This document shows positions 9,250-17,700 of a stretch of 64,000 nucleotides of DNA, in pieces; position 1 is the first letter of the stretch; each line of letters begins with the position of its first letter. The notes under the pieces were generated by a model. It was not told the origin of the DNA, searched no databases, and saw only the letters and a list, made by a program, of their open reading frames with translations. This stretch comes from Halodesulfovibrio marinisediminis DSM 17456 (GTDB lineage Bacteria > Desulfobacterota > Desulfovibrionia > Desulfovibrionales > Desulfovibrionaceae). Position numbers and translations under genes: made by a program. The stretch lies in contig NZ_FSRG01000003.1 of NCBI RefSeq assembly GCF_900129975.1, positions 856,997 to 920,996 of the forward strand, in the 5' to 3' direction.

Positions 9250-10677
9250 CTAGTCTGCTGTTATGGTGTGACCAACTTCACCATCAAAGCCGCTGCTATT
9301 ACTGAAATTAATAGGTGTAACAATTCTAGTTTTCGGTTTCTTGCCTTGCATCTTGCCTAACACGTAAAACTCAATGTCATTAGGTTCGATAATTTTGTCT
9401 GTAGGCAACGTAAGCTTAGAACCGTCAACAGGTTCAACTAAGTGTGGAGTAACAATTACGACCAGTTCTGAAAGATTTTTTCTAAATTCTGAGCTTCGGA
9501 ACAACATACCAAGGATAGGAACATCACCTAAGAGAGGAAATTTATCTATAGTTTCACGCATGGAGTCGCTAATAAGTCCGCCAATAGCAAAGCTCTGTCC
9601 ATTTCCAAGCTCTACACTGGTCTCTACTCTACGGGTAGTAATGGCGGGAACTCGAGTACCGGACACAGAAATAGCGTTGGTATAGTCAAGTTCAGAAACT
9701 TCAGGGCGTACAGCAATGTTGATTCTGCCGTTACCCAGAACGGTCGGTTTAAAATCAAGGCTTACACCAAAATCTCTATACTCAATACCTACAGTACCAA
9801 GTCCCTGTGGAACTGGGATAGGGATTTCACCACCAGCAAGGAAGCTGCCGTTCTTACCGCTCTGGCAGACGACGTTAGGTTCTGCGAGAACTTTCAACAG
9901 ACCATTTTGTTTGAGGGCGTCTACAAAACCACTCCAGTTAGCTCCGCCAGCACGGAAAGAAAAAGCAGAATCGATGTTTTCAGAAAGTCTGAAGTTGCCG
10001 GAATCATCAAATCCTGTAAGGGAGTTCAGGAAGGTATAGAATACTTCACCATCCAACAATTGACCGGACTTAATGTAAGCAATGTTAATGCCTATGCGTT
10101 TAAGAACACTTTTCGAAACTTCGGCGATACGTACTTCAAGCATAACCTGCTGTACTCCACCTACTTTCAAAAGATTTACTACTTTATCAGGGGCATATGC
10201 TTGAGCTAAAGAAACAGCTGTAGTTACACTCTCCGGGCTTTTAACTACACCAGACAGTGTGAGTGAACCGTTAGCCCCATCAACTTTAATGTCAGACTCA
10301 TCCGGTAGTACCTTTCTGATAAGCCGTTTGAGACTAGTGACATCTCGACTTATTACTACATCAAATACATGTACTAAGACCCCGTTTTGGTTCCATAAAG
10401 AAAGGGTCGTTGTGCCAACAGATTTCCCATTCAGATACACTTGATGTAGAGATAGCAGATTTACGTCTGCAATATTAGGGTCAGCAATGCTGATGCGGCT
10501 GATGTTACGATCGCTGTATAAAATTTGAGACTTACCAACCGCTGCTTCAATCCTGTCAATTTTTCTTAGCTCTAAGTACTTTTTCTTTTTTGCTAAAGCT
10601 TGAGAGCTCAGCGCCACTCCCAAAAAAAGTACAGCCAAGACCACTACGAATTTTCGAATCGTTATCTGACTTGTCAC
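9250..10677 (-). CDS. rcpA: RcpA/CpaC outer-membrane secretin
   Basis: This 475-residue protein has a Sec signal peptide (to about residue 29, SSQALA), a BON-like/pilus-assembly N-domain (YLNGKSVGTTTLSLW), a KVVNLLKVGGVQQVMLEVRIAEV linker region and a secretin domain with VPVPQG-like and PLLGDVPILGMLFRS motifs. It forms the outer-membrane channel for the Flp pilus. The start is GTG at 10677, preceded by AAGGA at good spacing. It follows rcpC by 22 bases. Confidence 0.95.
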   Translation of the reverse strand: MTSQITIRKFVVVLAVLFLGVALSSQALAKKKKYLELRKIDRIEAAVGKSQILYSDRNISRISIADPNIADVNLLSLHQVYLNGKSVGTTTLSLWNQNGVLVHVFDVVISRDVTSLKRLIRKVLPDESDIKVDGANGSLTLSGVVKSPESVTTAVSLAQAYAPDKVVNLLKVGGVQQVMLEVRIAEVSKSVLKRIGINIAYIKSGQLLDGEVFYTFLNSLTGFDDSGNFRLSENIDSAFSFRAGGANWSGFVDALKQNGLLKVLAEPNVVCQSGKNGSFLAGGEIPIPVPQGLGTVGIEYRDFGVSLDFKPTVLGNGRINIAVRPEVSELDYTNAISVSGTRVPAITTRRVETSVELGNGQSFAIGGLISDSMRETIDKFPLLGDVPILGMLFRSSEFRKNLSELVVIVTPHLVEPVDGSKLTLPTDKIIEPNDIEFYVLGKMQGKKPKTRIVTPINFSNSSGFDGEVGHTITAD

Positions 10678-10699
10678 AGGAGATTCCTTTGTCTTGTGG

Positions 10700-11527
10700 T
10701 TACTGGATACGAATAATATTAACTTTATTCCCCCGAAGCACCTCTACTTCATACTCATGCCCCGCACTAGGCATCTCTTCTTGCTTCTGGCCAACCTTGC
10801 CGCCTCTGAAAGATGACAAAGCCTTTCTTGAATCAGCTCCACTGGTAAATACAGTGGCCTCATCAGAACTATGACGCAGAGCAAAATGTAAGGAGCCGCT
10901 GGAAGCAGCAAGAGCTAACACTTCGCCTTCCTCTGGGGTAACCTCAAGTGTGTACACATCTACTGGAGCAGCTTCTTTGCCATCAGCAGCTGGGCTCAGC
11001 TTTTGACCTGTGGCAAGAACTTTAAGGTTTTCAAGAACCACTTTAGTTATTGTGTTGTTATCAACCCTTAAAGTGGCTAACACATCAACAGTGTCACCAG
11101 GATGGATAAGACCTGACAACCCTAGAACCTTATTGCCTTTTACAGCCATGGCTCTTTTCCCCGGGGCTATCAATGCACCAACGCCGCTTTTGTCAATGTC
11201 GGTGGATGCAAGTCTGACATCAGTTATTGGCTCACTGTAATAAATAGTGAATCTACTAACACGTCCTACAACTTCTTTCTTTGTAGCAAATGAATGTTCA
11301 GGTTTGTTATCAGGTAGGTATTCTTTAACTGTAAGCATGTTGTGATCAATCAAAGTACCAGGTGGTATTGTTACTGCTGCAACAATGACAGGAACAGTAT
11401 TGATATCTTGCTTAACAGTAACCTTTCCCTTCTCTGGATAAGACTGCATCCAGCTAATGGTAAGGTAGCCTGCAATAATAGCAAACAAGGCCGCTATAGA
11501 AAGTTGCACAATTAACCGTTTGTTCAT
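10700..11527 (-). CDS. rcpC: RcpC/CpaB Flp pilus assembly protein
   Basis: This 275-residue protein has an N-terminal membrane anchor (MNKRLIVQLSIAALF) and a SAF domain (VTIPPGTLIDHNMLTVKEYL, then VGRVSRFTIYYSEPI), followed by the RcpC domain with GKRAMAVKGNKVLGLSGLIHPGDTVD. CpaB proteins are periplasmic partners of the secretin. I place the start at 11527 because an AAGGTAG ribosome site lies just upstream and the ATG overlaps the tadV stop codon as ATGA; the longer upstream frame lacks a signal sequence. Confidence 0.93.
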   Translation of the reverse strand: MNKRLIVQLSIAALFAIIAGYLTISWMQSYPEKGKVTVKQDINTVPVIVAAVTIPPGTLIDHNMLTVKEYLPDNKPEHSFATKKEVVGRVSRFTIYYSEPITDVRLASTDIDKSGVGALIAPGKRAMAVKGNKVLGLSGLIHPGDTVDVLATLRVDNNTITKVVLENLKVLATGQKLSPAADGKEAAPVDVYTLEVTPEEGEVLALAASSGSLHFALRHSSDEATVFTSGADSRKALSSFRGGKVGQKQEEMPSAGHEYEVEVLRGNKVNIIRIQ

Positions 11528-12072
11528 AATACTACCTTTTGCAGATTTACTATGGCGAGGTTTGGGAAATAGTATGACAACAATAACGTTGCCACTGTAC
11601 CACCAGCTATCGCTACACCATAACAAAGCATGGGCATTGGCTGCTCTTCTTCAGGGAAAAGCGCAAACCTGCGTAAGCCGATTGATACCAGGATCCAATC
11701 TCTCGTTTTTCTAAGAAAATTCAATAACGCCCCCTTATGTGTAAGAAGTACAAACAGGGCATAGATGCCACCTGCCAACGCAGTGAGTAAAAAGGCAGTG
11801 ATCGTGTAATTAGGTCCAAGGCATGCTCCTACAGCCATAAACAGCTTGACATCCCCAGCACCAATCACACCGATCGCGTAAGGTAGTAAAAATAGTAGAA
11901 AGGCTAGTCCGGTGCCCATGGCGGCTGAACTAAAATCAGGCCAGCCACCCCAAACACCATGTGCTGCCCAGAAGAACAGAATTGCTGGAAGCACAAGTGC
12001 ATTTGGAATAATTTGCAACCGAATATCGTAATACGCAGATAGAACAACAAGTCCGATAAGAACTATTTCCAT
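11524..12072 (-). CDS. tadV: TadV/CpaA prepilin peptidase
   Basis: This 182-residue membrane protein is a type IV prepilin peptidase of the short CpaA kind. It has YYDIRLQIIPNALV with the first catalytic Asp, and GVIGAGDVKLFMAVGA with the GxGD-type second Asp. About five membrane helices are visible. It should cleave the Flp pilins and the TadE-type pseudopilins. It is separated from the flp gene by a strong hairpin at 12093-12114. Confidence 0.94.
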   Translation of the reverse strand: MEIVLIGLVVLSAYYDIRLQIIPNALVLPAILFFWAAHGVWGGWPDFSSAAMGTGLAFLLFLLPYAIGVIGAGDVKLFMAVGACLGPNYTITAFLLTALAGGIYALFVLLTHKGALLNFLRKTRDWILVSIGLRRFALFPEEEQPMPMLCYGVAIAGGTVATLLLSYYFPNLAIVNLQKVVL

Positions 12073-12092
12073 GGCTCCTTCTGTTTGGTTAA

Positions 12093-12114
12093 GGTGGCCC
12101 TAAAATGGGCCACC
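12093..12114 (-). terminator. Hairpin between flp and the assembly genes
   Basis: GGTGGCCC (12093-12100) and GGGCCACC (12107-12114) form a perfect 8-base stem with a 6-base loop. There is no long U-tract on the minus strand, so it should act as a partial terminator or as a 3' stabiliser that lets the pilin be expressed above the rest of the operon. Confidence 0.6.
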
Positions 12115-12154
12115 ATTGTTTCATATTTCGAACTTCTTCATTCAATCCTACGAG

Positions 12155-12325
12155 CTAGCCTGTTGGAAGCTCCTTATCTACTTTGTCAAAACCTAACTTA
12201 ACCTTTGTACCCACTGATGCGACGATCGCTACAATTACTGCTGCAATAAGTGCTACCAACAGTCCATATTCAACAGCACTTGCGCCACGTTCGTCCGTAA
12301 TAAACTGTTTAATTCTGTTAATCAT
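12155..12325 (-). CDS. flp: Flp major pilin
   Basis: This 56-residue prepilin reads MINRIKQFITDERG, then ASAVEYGLLVALIAAV. The Gly before the cut, Glu at +5 and Tyr at +6 are the Flp motif, followed by one hydrophobic helix. The start is the ATG at 12325, which has GGAGGG five bases upstream; the TTG at 12337 would overlap that ribosome site. It is the first gene of the Tad operon and should be the main pilus subunit. Confidence 0.95.
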   Translation of the reverse strand: MINRIKQFITDERGASAVEYGLLVALIAAVIVAIVASVGTKVKLGFDKVDKELPTG

Positions 12326-12894
12326 AAGGCCCTCCAATTACTAAAAGTAAGTGTGTTTCTTTTTGGAACTATTGAAAATAATTCTATACTGTAGAATATA
12401 GATGGCTTTACCCATGTTGGGAATATTTATTTAAAGTATATTCGGTATAATATTTTGGAATGTCAGCCCGTTGGGGTATTTTACAACTGCCATATCCTGC
12501 ACGTATTCAAGACAAAACATGGCATCAAAGTTAAGCCATAAATTGCATCGATCATCACTGCACTCTCGTGCATCAGCTATTAATGGGGACTTGGGGACGA
12601 CTAAGAAGTTACCGCCTAATATGACTAAATAAATTCTACCTGCCTTGATGTCGGATTTTGACTCTCCAGCTCAGGATGAATCATTTTTTGATGAGTTAGG
12701 AAGGATTGTAGCAATAGAGCTATGTTGGCTAATCAATTTCAAACGCATGATTTGGAGCCACGAAGTCTTCGTAGGTGAGATCTTCCCTAACTTTCAGCAC
12801 TTGTTTGCTGCATCTTACTTTGAACAGATTAAGGCTGGTTACGAGGCCCACTATTTTTAAGAAATCAGAGAAAACGGATTAACGTTTCAAGAGC
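12326..12894. other. Intergenic region upstream of flp
   Basis: This 569-base AT-rich stretch separates the two flp genes and should hold the promoter of the Tad operon. ATTCTA and TAGAAT (12381-12397) form a short inverted repeat close to the flp start. A plus-strand open frame at 12645-12860 (71 codons) has no ribosome site, signal or recognisable motif, and I do not call it a gene. Confidence 0.5.
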
Positions 12895-13065
12895 TCATTC
12901 GTCGGGATAGACATCGTCAATTACCTGAAAATTTTGCTCTACCTTTAGCCCCACAAGTGTGACAGTAGCTACAATTACAGCTGCAATTAGAGAAGCTAAC
13001 AGCACGTATTCTATAGCACTTGCAGCACGCTCATCCCTAAAAAATTGTTCAATGCTTTTGATCAT
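12895..13065 (-). CDS. Second Flp pilin
   Basis: This 56-residue gene starts at ATG 13065 with AGGTGG upstream and reads MIKSIEQFFRDERA, then ASAIEYVLLASLIAAV, ending DDVYPDE. It is clearly a Flp prepilin with Glu at +5 and Tyr at +6. The residue before the expected cleavage point is Ala rather than Gly, which could slow TadV processing. The acidic tail differs from the basic tail of the first pilin. It is the same length as flp and lies upstream of it on the same strand, separated by 569 bases, so it probably has its own promoter. Confidence 0.88.
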   Translation of the reverse strand: MIKSIEQFFRDERAASAIEYVLLASLIAAVIVATVTLVGLKVEQNFQVIDDVYPDE

Positions 13066-13406
13066 AACCACCTCTAATTAATAAACTAAACACCCCTAAG
13101 CTTTTAGAGCTAGTGAACATAACCCCATGGTTAAATATAGTCTGATATACGTAAGCTGTGAACGTGTATTTCATTATACCCTATATAATCTTTGTTTTGC
13201 TTATTAGTTAAAAGCCACCTTGGACTAAGGGGGACACCTCGTAACTACTGATAATGATAAACAACCAATTACTGTAATGTGGTAACAAAACAATAAGGAA
13301 GGGTTCGGATTGGAATTTCCAATCTGCACTCGTTATTCGCTAACAAAGTGATGGCAGGCTTATGTACTCTCTATGAATTCTTTGCTGTGTTTTGTTTTAA
13401 AACGAA
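13066..13406. other. Intergenic region upstream of the second flp gene
   Basis: The stretch is AT-rich and non-coding. It holds a perfect 17-base palindrome, GATTGGAATTTCCAATC (13308-13324), about 245 bases upstream of the pilin start, which could be a distal regulator site. No open frame with a ribosome site is seen. Confidence 0.45.
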
Positions 13407-13437
13407 AAAAGCCCTTACGTTTTTGCGTAAGGGCTTT
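13407..13437 (-). terminator. Rho-independent terminator of the MarR-GNAT gene
   Basis: GCCCTTACG (13411-13419) pairs with CGTAAGGGC (13426-13434) around a 6-base loop, with A and T runs on both sides. It lies about 90 bases downstream of the MarR-GNAT stop codon. Confidence 0.85.
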
Positions 13438-13524
13438 TAGTAATGTTTTGTATTTATTGCTTTATTTGACTTTGATTCAAGTATCTGCAGAAAAAACGAC
13501 ATAGTCACAGATAACGATGGGTCT

Positions 13525-14469
13525 TTATCCTTCATCCTCACCTGAGCCATCAAAACGATAAAGATACCGAAGCTCACATATTCCATGTCCGGTATCTCCG
13601 AGAGTACAATTCTGTCGCGTAAAGCCTAGAGCTTCATATAATGATGTGGCTTCTCGTAATTTATGTGTTGTTTCCAGATAACAAGCATCATATCCATACT
13701 CACGGGCAAACTTCATGGCCATCAAAACTAGCCGACGCCCCAAGCCTCTTCCACGGCATTCAGGCATAAAATACATCTTTTGCAGTTCGCAAAGATTGCC
13801 GCAGGCCCCCTGAAGTGGTCCAACACCGCCTCCACCGAAGATTTGCCCCTCTCTTTCGACAACCCAGTAACTACTTCCCGCAGCTGTATAAGCCTCACTC
13901 ATGCTATCGACCACAGGATCGCCTACGGCGTATCCTTCTTCAGCCTTTAGTCCAAATTCATTAGAAACGTTTCGGATTACATCCGCCACAGCGGAATTAT
14001 CCTCCGGCATAATTGGGCGAATGGAAAAGTCTTTCTGCAAGCGGCGATATTGCAAAGCCTTGGCATATGTTTTCAGCCCTTTCATCACAATCTCCTGCTC
14101 TTGCGGACTGAGAAGCTCAAGAGCACCTGCCACAAGTTCATCAGCCTCGGCATGGACCTGCTCAACGCGCTTACGACCTTCATCAGTGATAGAAACATCT
14201 TTTGCACGTCTATCTTCTTTATTAGGAGAAAACACAACTAGTCCAAGCTTACCTAAGGATGCTAACGTCCTGCTAGCATTCGATTTATCAATAAGCAGCA
14301 TGTCCGCTATAGCCTGAACAGACAAAATCTTATTTGAGGATAATTCCAGAAGCGCATGTGCCTCCGGTACTGTTAGCCCCTGTTGATCAGCACGGTTAGC
14401 GACCAGTCTCCACTCTCGGGCAAGACTTCGAGAATATTTGCGAATGCCCCGAACTTGAGTAACGTTCAT
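13525..14469 (-). CDS. MarR-GNAT fusion: transcription regulator with acetyltransferase domain
   Basis: The 314-residue protein has a MarR winged helix (residues about 1-145; LTVPEAHALLELSS, LLIDKSNASRTLASLGKLGLV and the wing NKEDRRAKDVSIT) followed by a GNAT acetyltransferase domain (about 150-310) with the acetyl-CoA loop CRGRGLGRRLVLMAMKFA and YLETTHKLREATSLYEALGF. The ATG at 14469 has an AGAGAG ribosome site; the ATG at 14487 does not. A 19-base palindrome just upstream is probably its own operator. It is divergent from the activase gene, so it may control that gene too. The acetylated substrate is unknown. Confidence 0.9.
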   Translation of the reverse strand: MNVTQVRGIRKYSRSLAREWRLVANRADQQGLTVPEAHALLELSSNKILSVQAIADMLLIDKSNASRTLASLGKLGLVVFSPNKEDRRAKDVSITDEGRKRVEQVHAEADELVAGALELLSPQEQEIVMKGLKTYAKALQYRRLQKDFSIRPIMPEDNSAVADVIRNVSNEFGLKAEEGYAVGDPVVDSMSEAYTAAGSSYWVVEREGQIFGGGGVGPLQGACGNLCELQKMYFMPECRGRGLGRRLVLMAMKFAREYGYDACYLETTHKLREATSLYEALGFTRQNCTLGDTGHGICELRYLYRFDGSGEDEG

Positions 14470-14488
14470 GATATCTCTCTTTTTCATA

Positions 14489-14507
14489 TAGTTGCGTTAC
14501 GCAACTA
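14489..14507. promoter_or_regulatory. MarR operator, 19-base perfect palindrome
   Basis: TAGTTGCGT, a central T, and ACGCAACTA form a perfect inverted repeat centred at 14498, only 20 bases upstream of the MarR-GNAT start codon. MarR proteins commonly bind such sites in their own promoter, so autoregulation is likely. A second hairpin-like repeat (CGTGAGC 14697-14703 with GCTCACG 14716-14722) lies in the leader of the divergent gene. Confidence 0.7.
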
Positions 14508-14782
14508 ATAAAAGCTGGATAATTATTTTTGTCAACTACCCATTGCCGAAACAGACCGATTTCCGCTGACTTCACATGGACACACGAAATTTACTCCCTC
14601 GTGATTTAAGAATTTCATGGCTAAAAATCAAATTTATATCGCAAAGCACGTGCTATCCTGCAGAAATGAGTAATAAACTTTGCCCCCACAAGATGGCGTG
14701 AGCTAACAGATTCAGGCTCACGTCAAACCAATGTGTGGCAGCTTGGGGACTATTTCTACAGTCGTTAACAGCAGGTGTAATT

Positions 14783-17700
14783 ATGGAATCACTAGGAATT
14801 TGTATTGGTGCTTCTTCTATTGGTATGGTCAGACTCCGCAGAGAAAACGGTTGTACTGAAGTCATCGAACATGATGTGGTTTGCCATGAAGGAAATTCAC
14901 GTCAGGCTCTATTGTCCATGCTTTCCCGTGTTGAGGACCTCAAAGATTTACGAGTTGCAGCCACTGGGCGAAAGTTTCGCCACTTGCTCGCACTCCCCAC
15001 CATTTCTGAACCCGAAGCTGTCGAGCTTGCAACAGCCTATTCACTACCTGAAGATCATTCGTATCGTACCGTGATCAGTGCCGGAGGAGAAACTTTTCTG
15101 GTCTATAGCTTACGTAATACGGGCGAAGTCGAAATGGTGCATACAGGGAACAAATGTGCCTCCGGTACAGGCGAATTCTTGTTACAACAACTCGGTCGCA
15201 TGGCTTTGAGCCTAGATGAGTTAGCAGAGATGGATTTCACTGACGAACCACACAAGGTTTCGGGTCGTTGCTCAGTTTTTTGCAAAAGTGACTGTACCCA
15301 TGCTTTAAACAAGGGCGTTGAAAAAGGCCGTGTCGTGTCCGGTTTATCCAAAATGATGGCAGGCAAGTGCCTTGAGCTTTTGAAGAAGCTCCCTAAAGAT
15401 AAAGCCGTACTTGTGGGTGGCTGCTCGGACAATGAGTTCATGGTTCGCTTCCTGCGTGATGAAATACCAGATCTACATATTCCAGAAGAAGCCCGATGGT
15501 TCGAAGCTCTAGGAGCTGGGCTTTGGGCTTTAGACAACGCTCCTGATAACACTGTCGTAAATGTTATGGGAACAGGGAATGACCTTACTGCTATTTTCAA
15601 AGAAAAAAGCACTAGCTTTGCTTTTCATTCCCCGCTTTCCGAATTTAGTGAGCTCGTGGAATTCAAAACACACCCACGCGGACAAGCTCAGCTCGGCGAT
15701 GAGTGTATTCTCGGGTTAGATGTAGGCTCTACTACCACCAAAGGGGTGGTCATGCGTACTTCGGATTTAGCCGTAATCGCAGATGAATATTTGCGCACAG
15801 ACGGTGATCCGGTTGGAGCTTCGCGTCGAGTATATTCAAGCTTGGCCGATCAAATTGACGTTCCTATTTCTATTGTCGGCCTAGGCGTCACGGGTTCAGG
15901 TCGAGCCATTAGTGGACTGCACGCCCAGACTGACGGGGTAATCAATGAGATCATAGCCCACGCAACAGCTTCTGTGCACTTTGATCCAGAAGTTGACACT
16001 ATTTTTGAGATCGGCGGACAGGACGCCAAATATACATACATTACTGCTGGAGTTCCATCCGACTATGCCATGAACGAGGCTTGTAGCGCTGGAACGGGAT
16101 CATTTTTAGAAGAATCTGCCAAGGAGTCACTGGGCGTCGAGACAACCGAGATCGGCGAAATAGCACTTCAGGCAAACCGTCCACCGAACTTCAATGACCA
16201 GTGTGCAGCATTCATTAGCTCGGATATAAAAATTGCTATTCAAGAAGGAATGCCCCTGAAGGATATTGTGGCAGGACTCGTTTACTCTGTCTGCATGAAC
16301 TACGACAATCGCGTAAAAGGTAACCGGCCTGTTGGAAAAAAAGTCTTCATGCAGGGGGGAGTCTGTTATAATGAGGCCGTCCCAGTAGCCATGGCTGCCT
16401 TGACCGGCAAACACATTGTCGTGCCACCTGAACCCGGCTTGATGGGAGCCTTTGGCGTAGCTCTTGAAGTAAAAAAACGTATTGGTCAAGGTCTGCTGAC
16501 GCCTTCTTCCTTTGATTTAAATGAACTTGCAGCCCGTGAAGTAAGCTATAAAAAAACCTTCACTTGTACAGGCGGAAGCGAAAAATGCGACTTGGGTTGC
16601 GAAATCGCTCGCATAGTTATCGACGGCTCGACTTATCCGTTTGGTGGAATCTGTAACCGCTGGGAAAATCTTCGTAAAAAACGTGGCGTTGATACTGCGT
16701 CCAGAGATCTGGTCGCATGGCGTGAACGACGCTGTTTTCGAGATGCCGAATCTGCGTCTTCCAAGCCGGACATTTCAGATAACCGTCCTGTTATCGGCAT
16801 AAACCGTTCCTATCTGGTCAATACATATTACCCGCTATTTTCTACTTTCTTCCAAGAGCTCGGTTATCGAGTCGTCCTACCCCAAAATGCAGACACTGAA
16901 GCTATGGGGCAACGCGGTGCGGCATTCTGTTTCCCTGGCGAAATAGCTCATGGCTTTATGGGTGATCTTCTTGCCATGGAACCGGACTACTTGTTCCTTC
17001 CTCATGTGCGCGGCATCCCGACCGATTCAAATTTTGAAACATCCTGTACCTGCGTTTTGGTTCAAGGCGAACCATACTACTTACGTACCGCTTTCCCTCA
17101 AATTGAAGCTATGGGTGACCGTGCGGTTTTTCCAGTGCTGGACTTTTCTAAAGGGCTTGAAGCAGCTCGAAAAGAGTTTTTAGACATTGGCGTACATTTC
17201 GGAGCCTCAAAACAGAATGCTGAACAGGCTTACAAGAAAGCCTTGACAGCTCAGCGTCAATTCCATGCCGATCTTCAGAAAAAAGGGAAAGAAGTTCTGA
17301 ATGAATTGGAACAAGGAGATGATCCTTTTGCCGTGGTTCTTATCGGCAGGCCTTACAACGCCTTTGCTGGAGTTGCTAATAAAGGTATCCCTGCTAAGTT
17401 TGCTTCCACGGGAGTAACTATCATCCCCTTTGATATGTTACCGTTAGAAGAAGCAGACCTGGAACAAGATATGAACATGTACTGGGGCATGGGAAGGCTG
17501 TTGCTTAAAGCGTCTAGACTGATAAAAGACCATCCGAAACTCTTCGGTTCCTTTATCACCAATTTTTCCTGTGGACCGGACTCATTCCTTCTGAGCTATT
17601 TCCGCGAAATTATGGGACGCAAGCCTTCTCTAACGCTGGAACTGGACAACCATACGGCAGACGCAGGCATTGAAACTCGAGTCGAAGCTTTTCTGGACAT

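Noticed and set aside
12645-12860. 71-codon plus-strand frame between the two flp genes
   Set aside because: No ribosome site, no recognisable motif and no sign of a decayed known gene.
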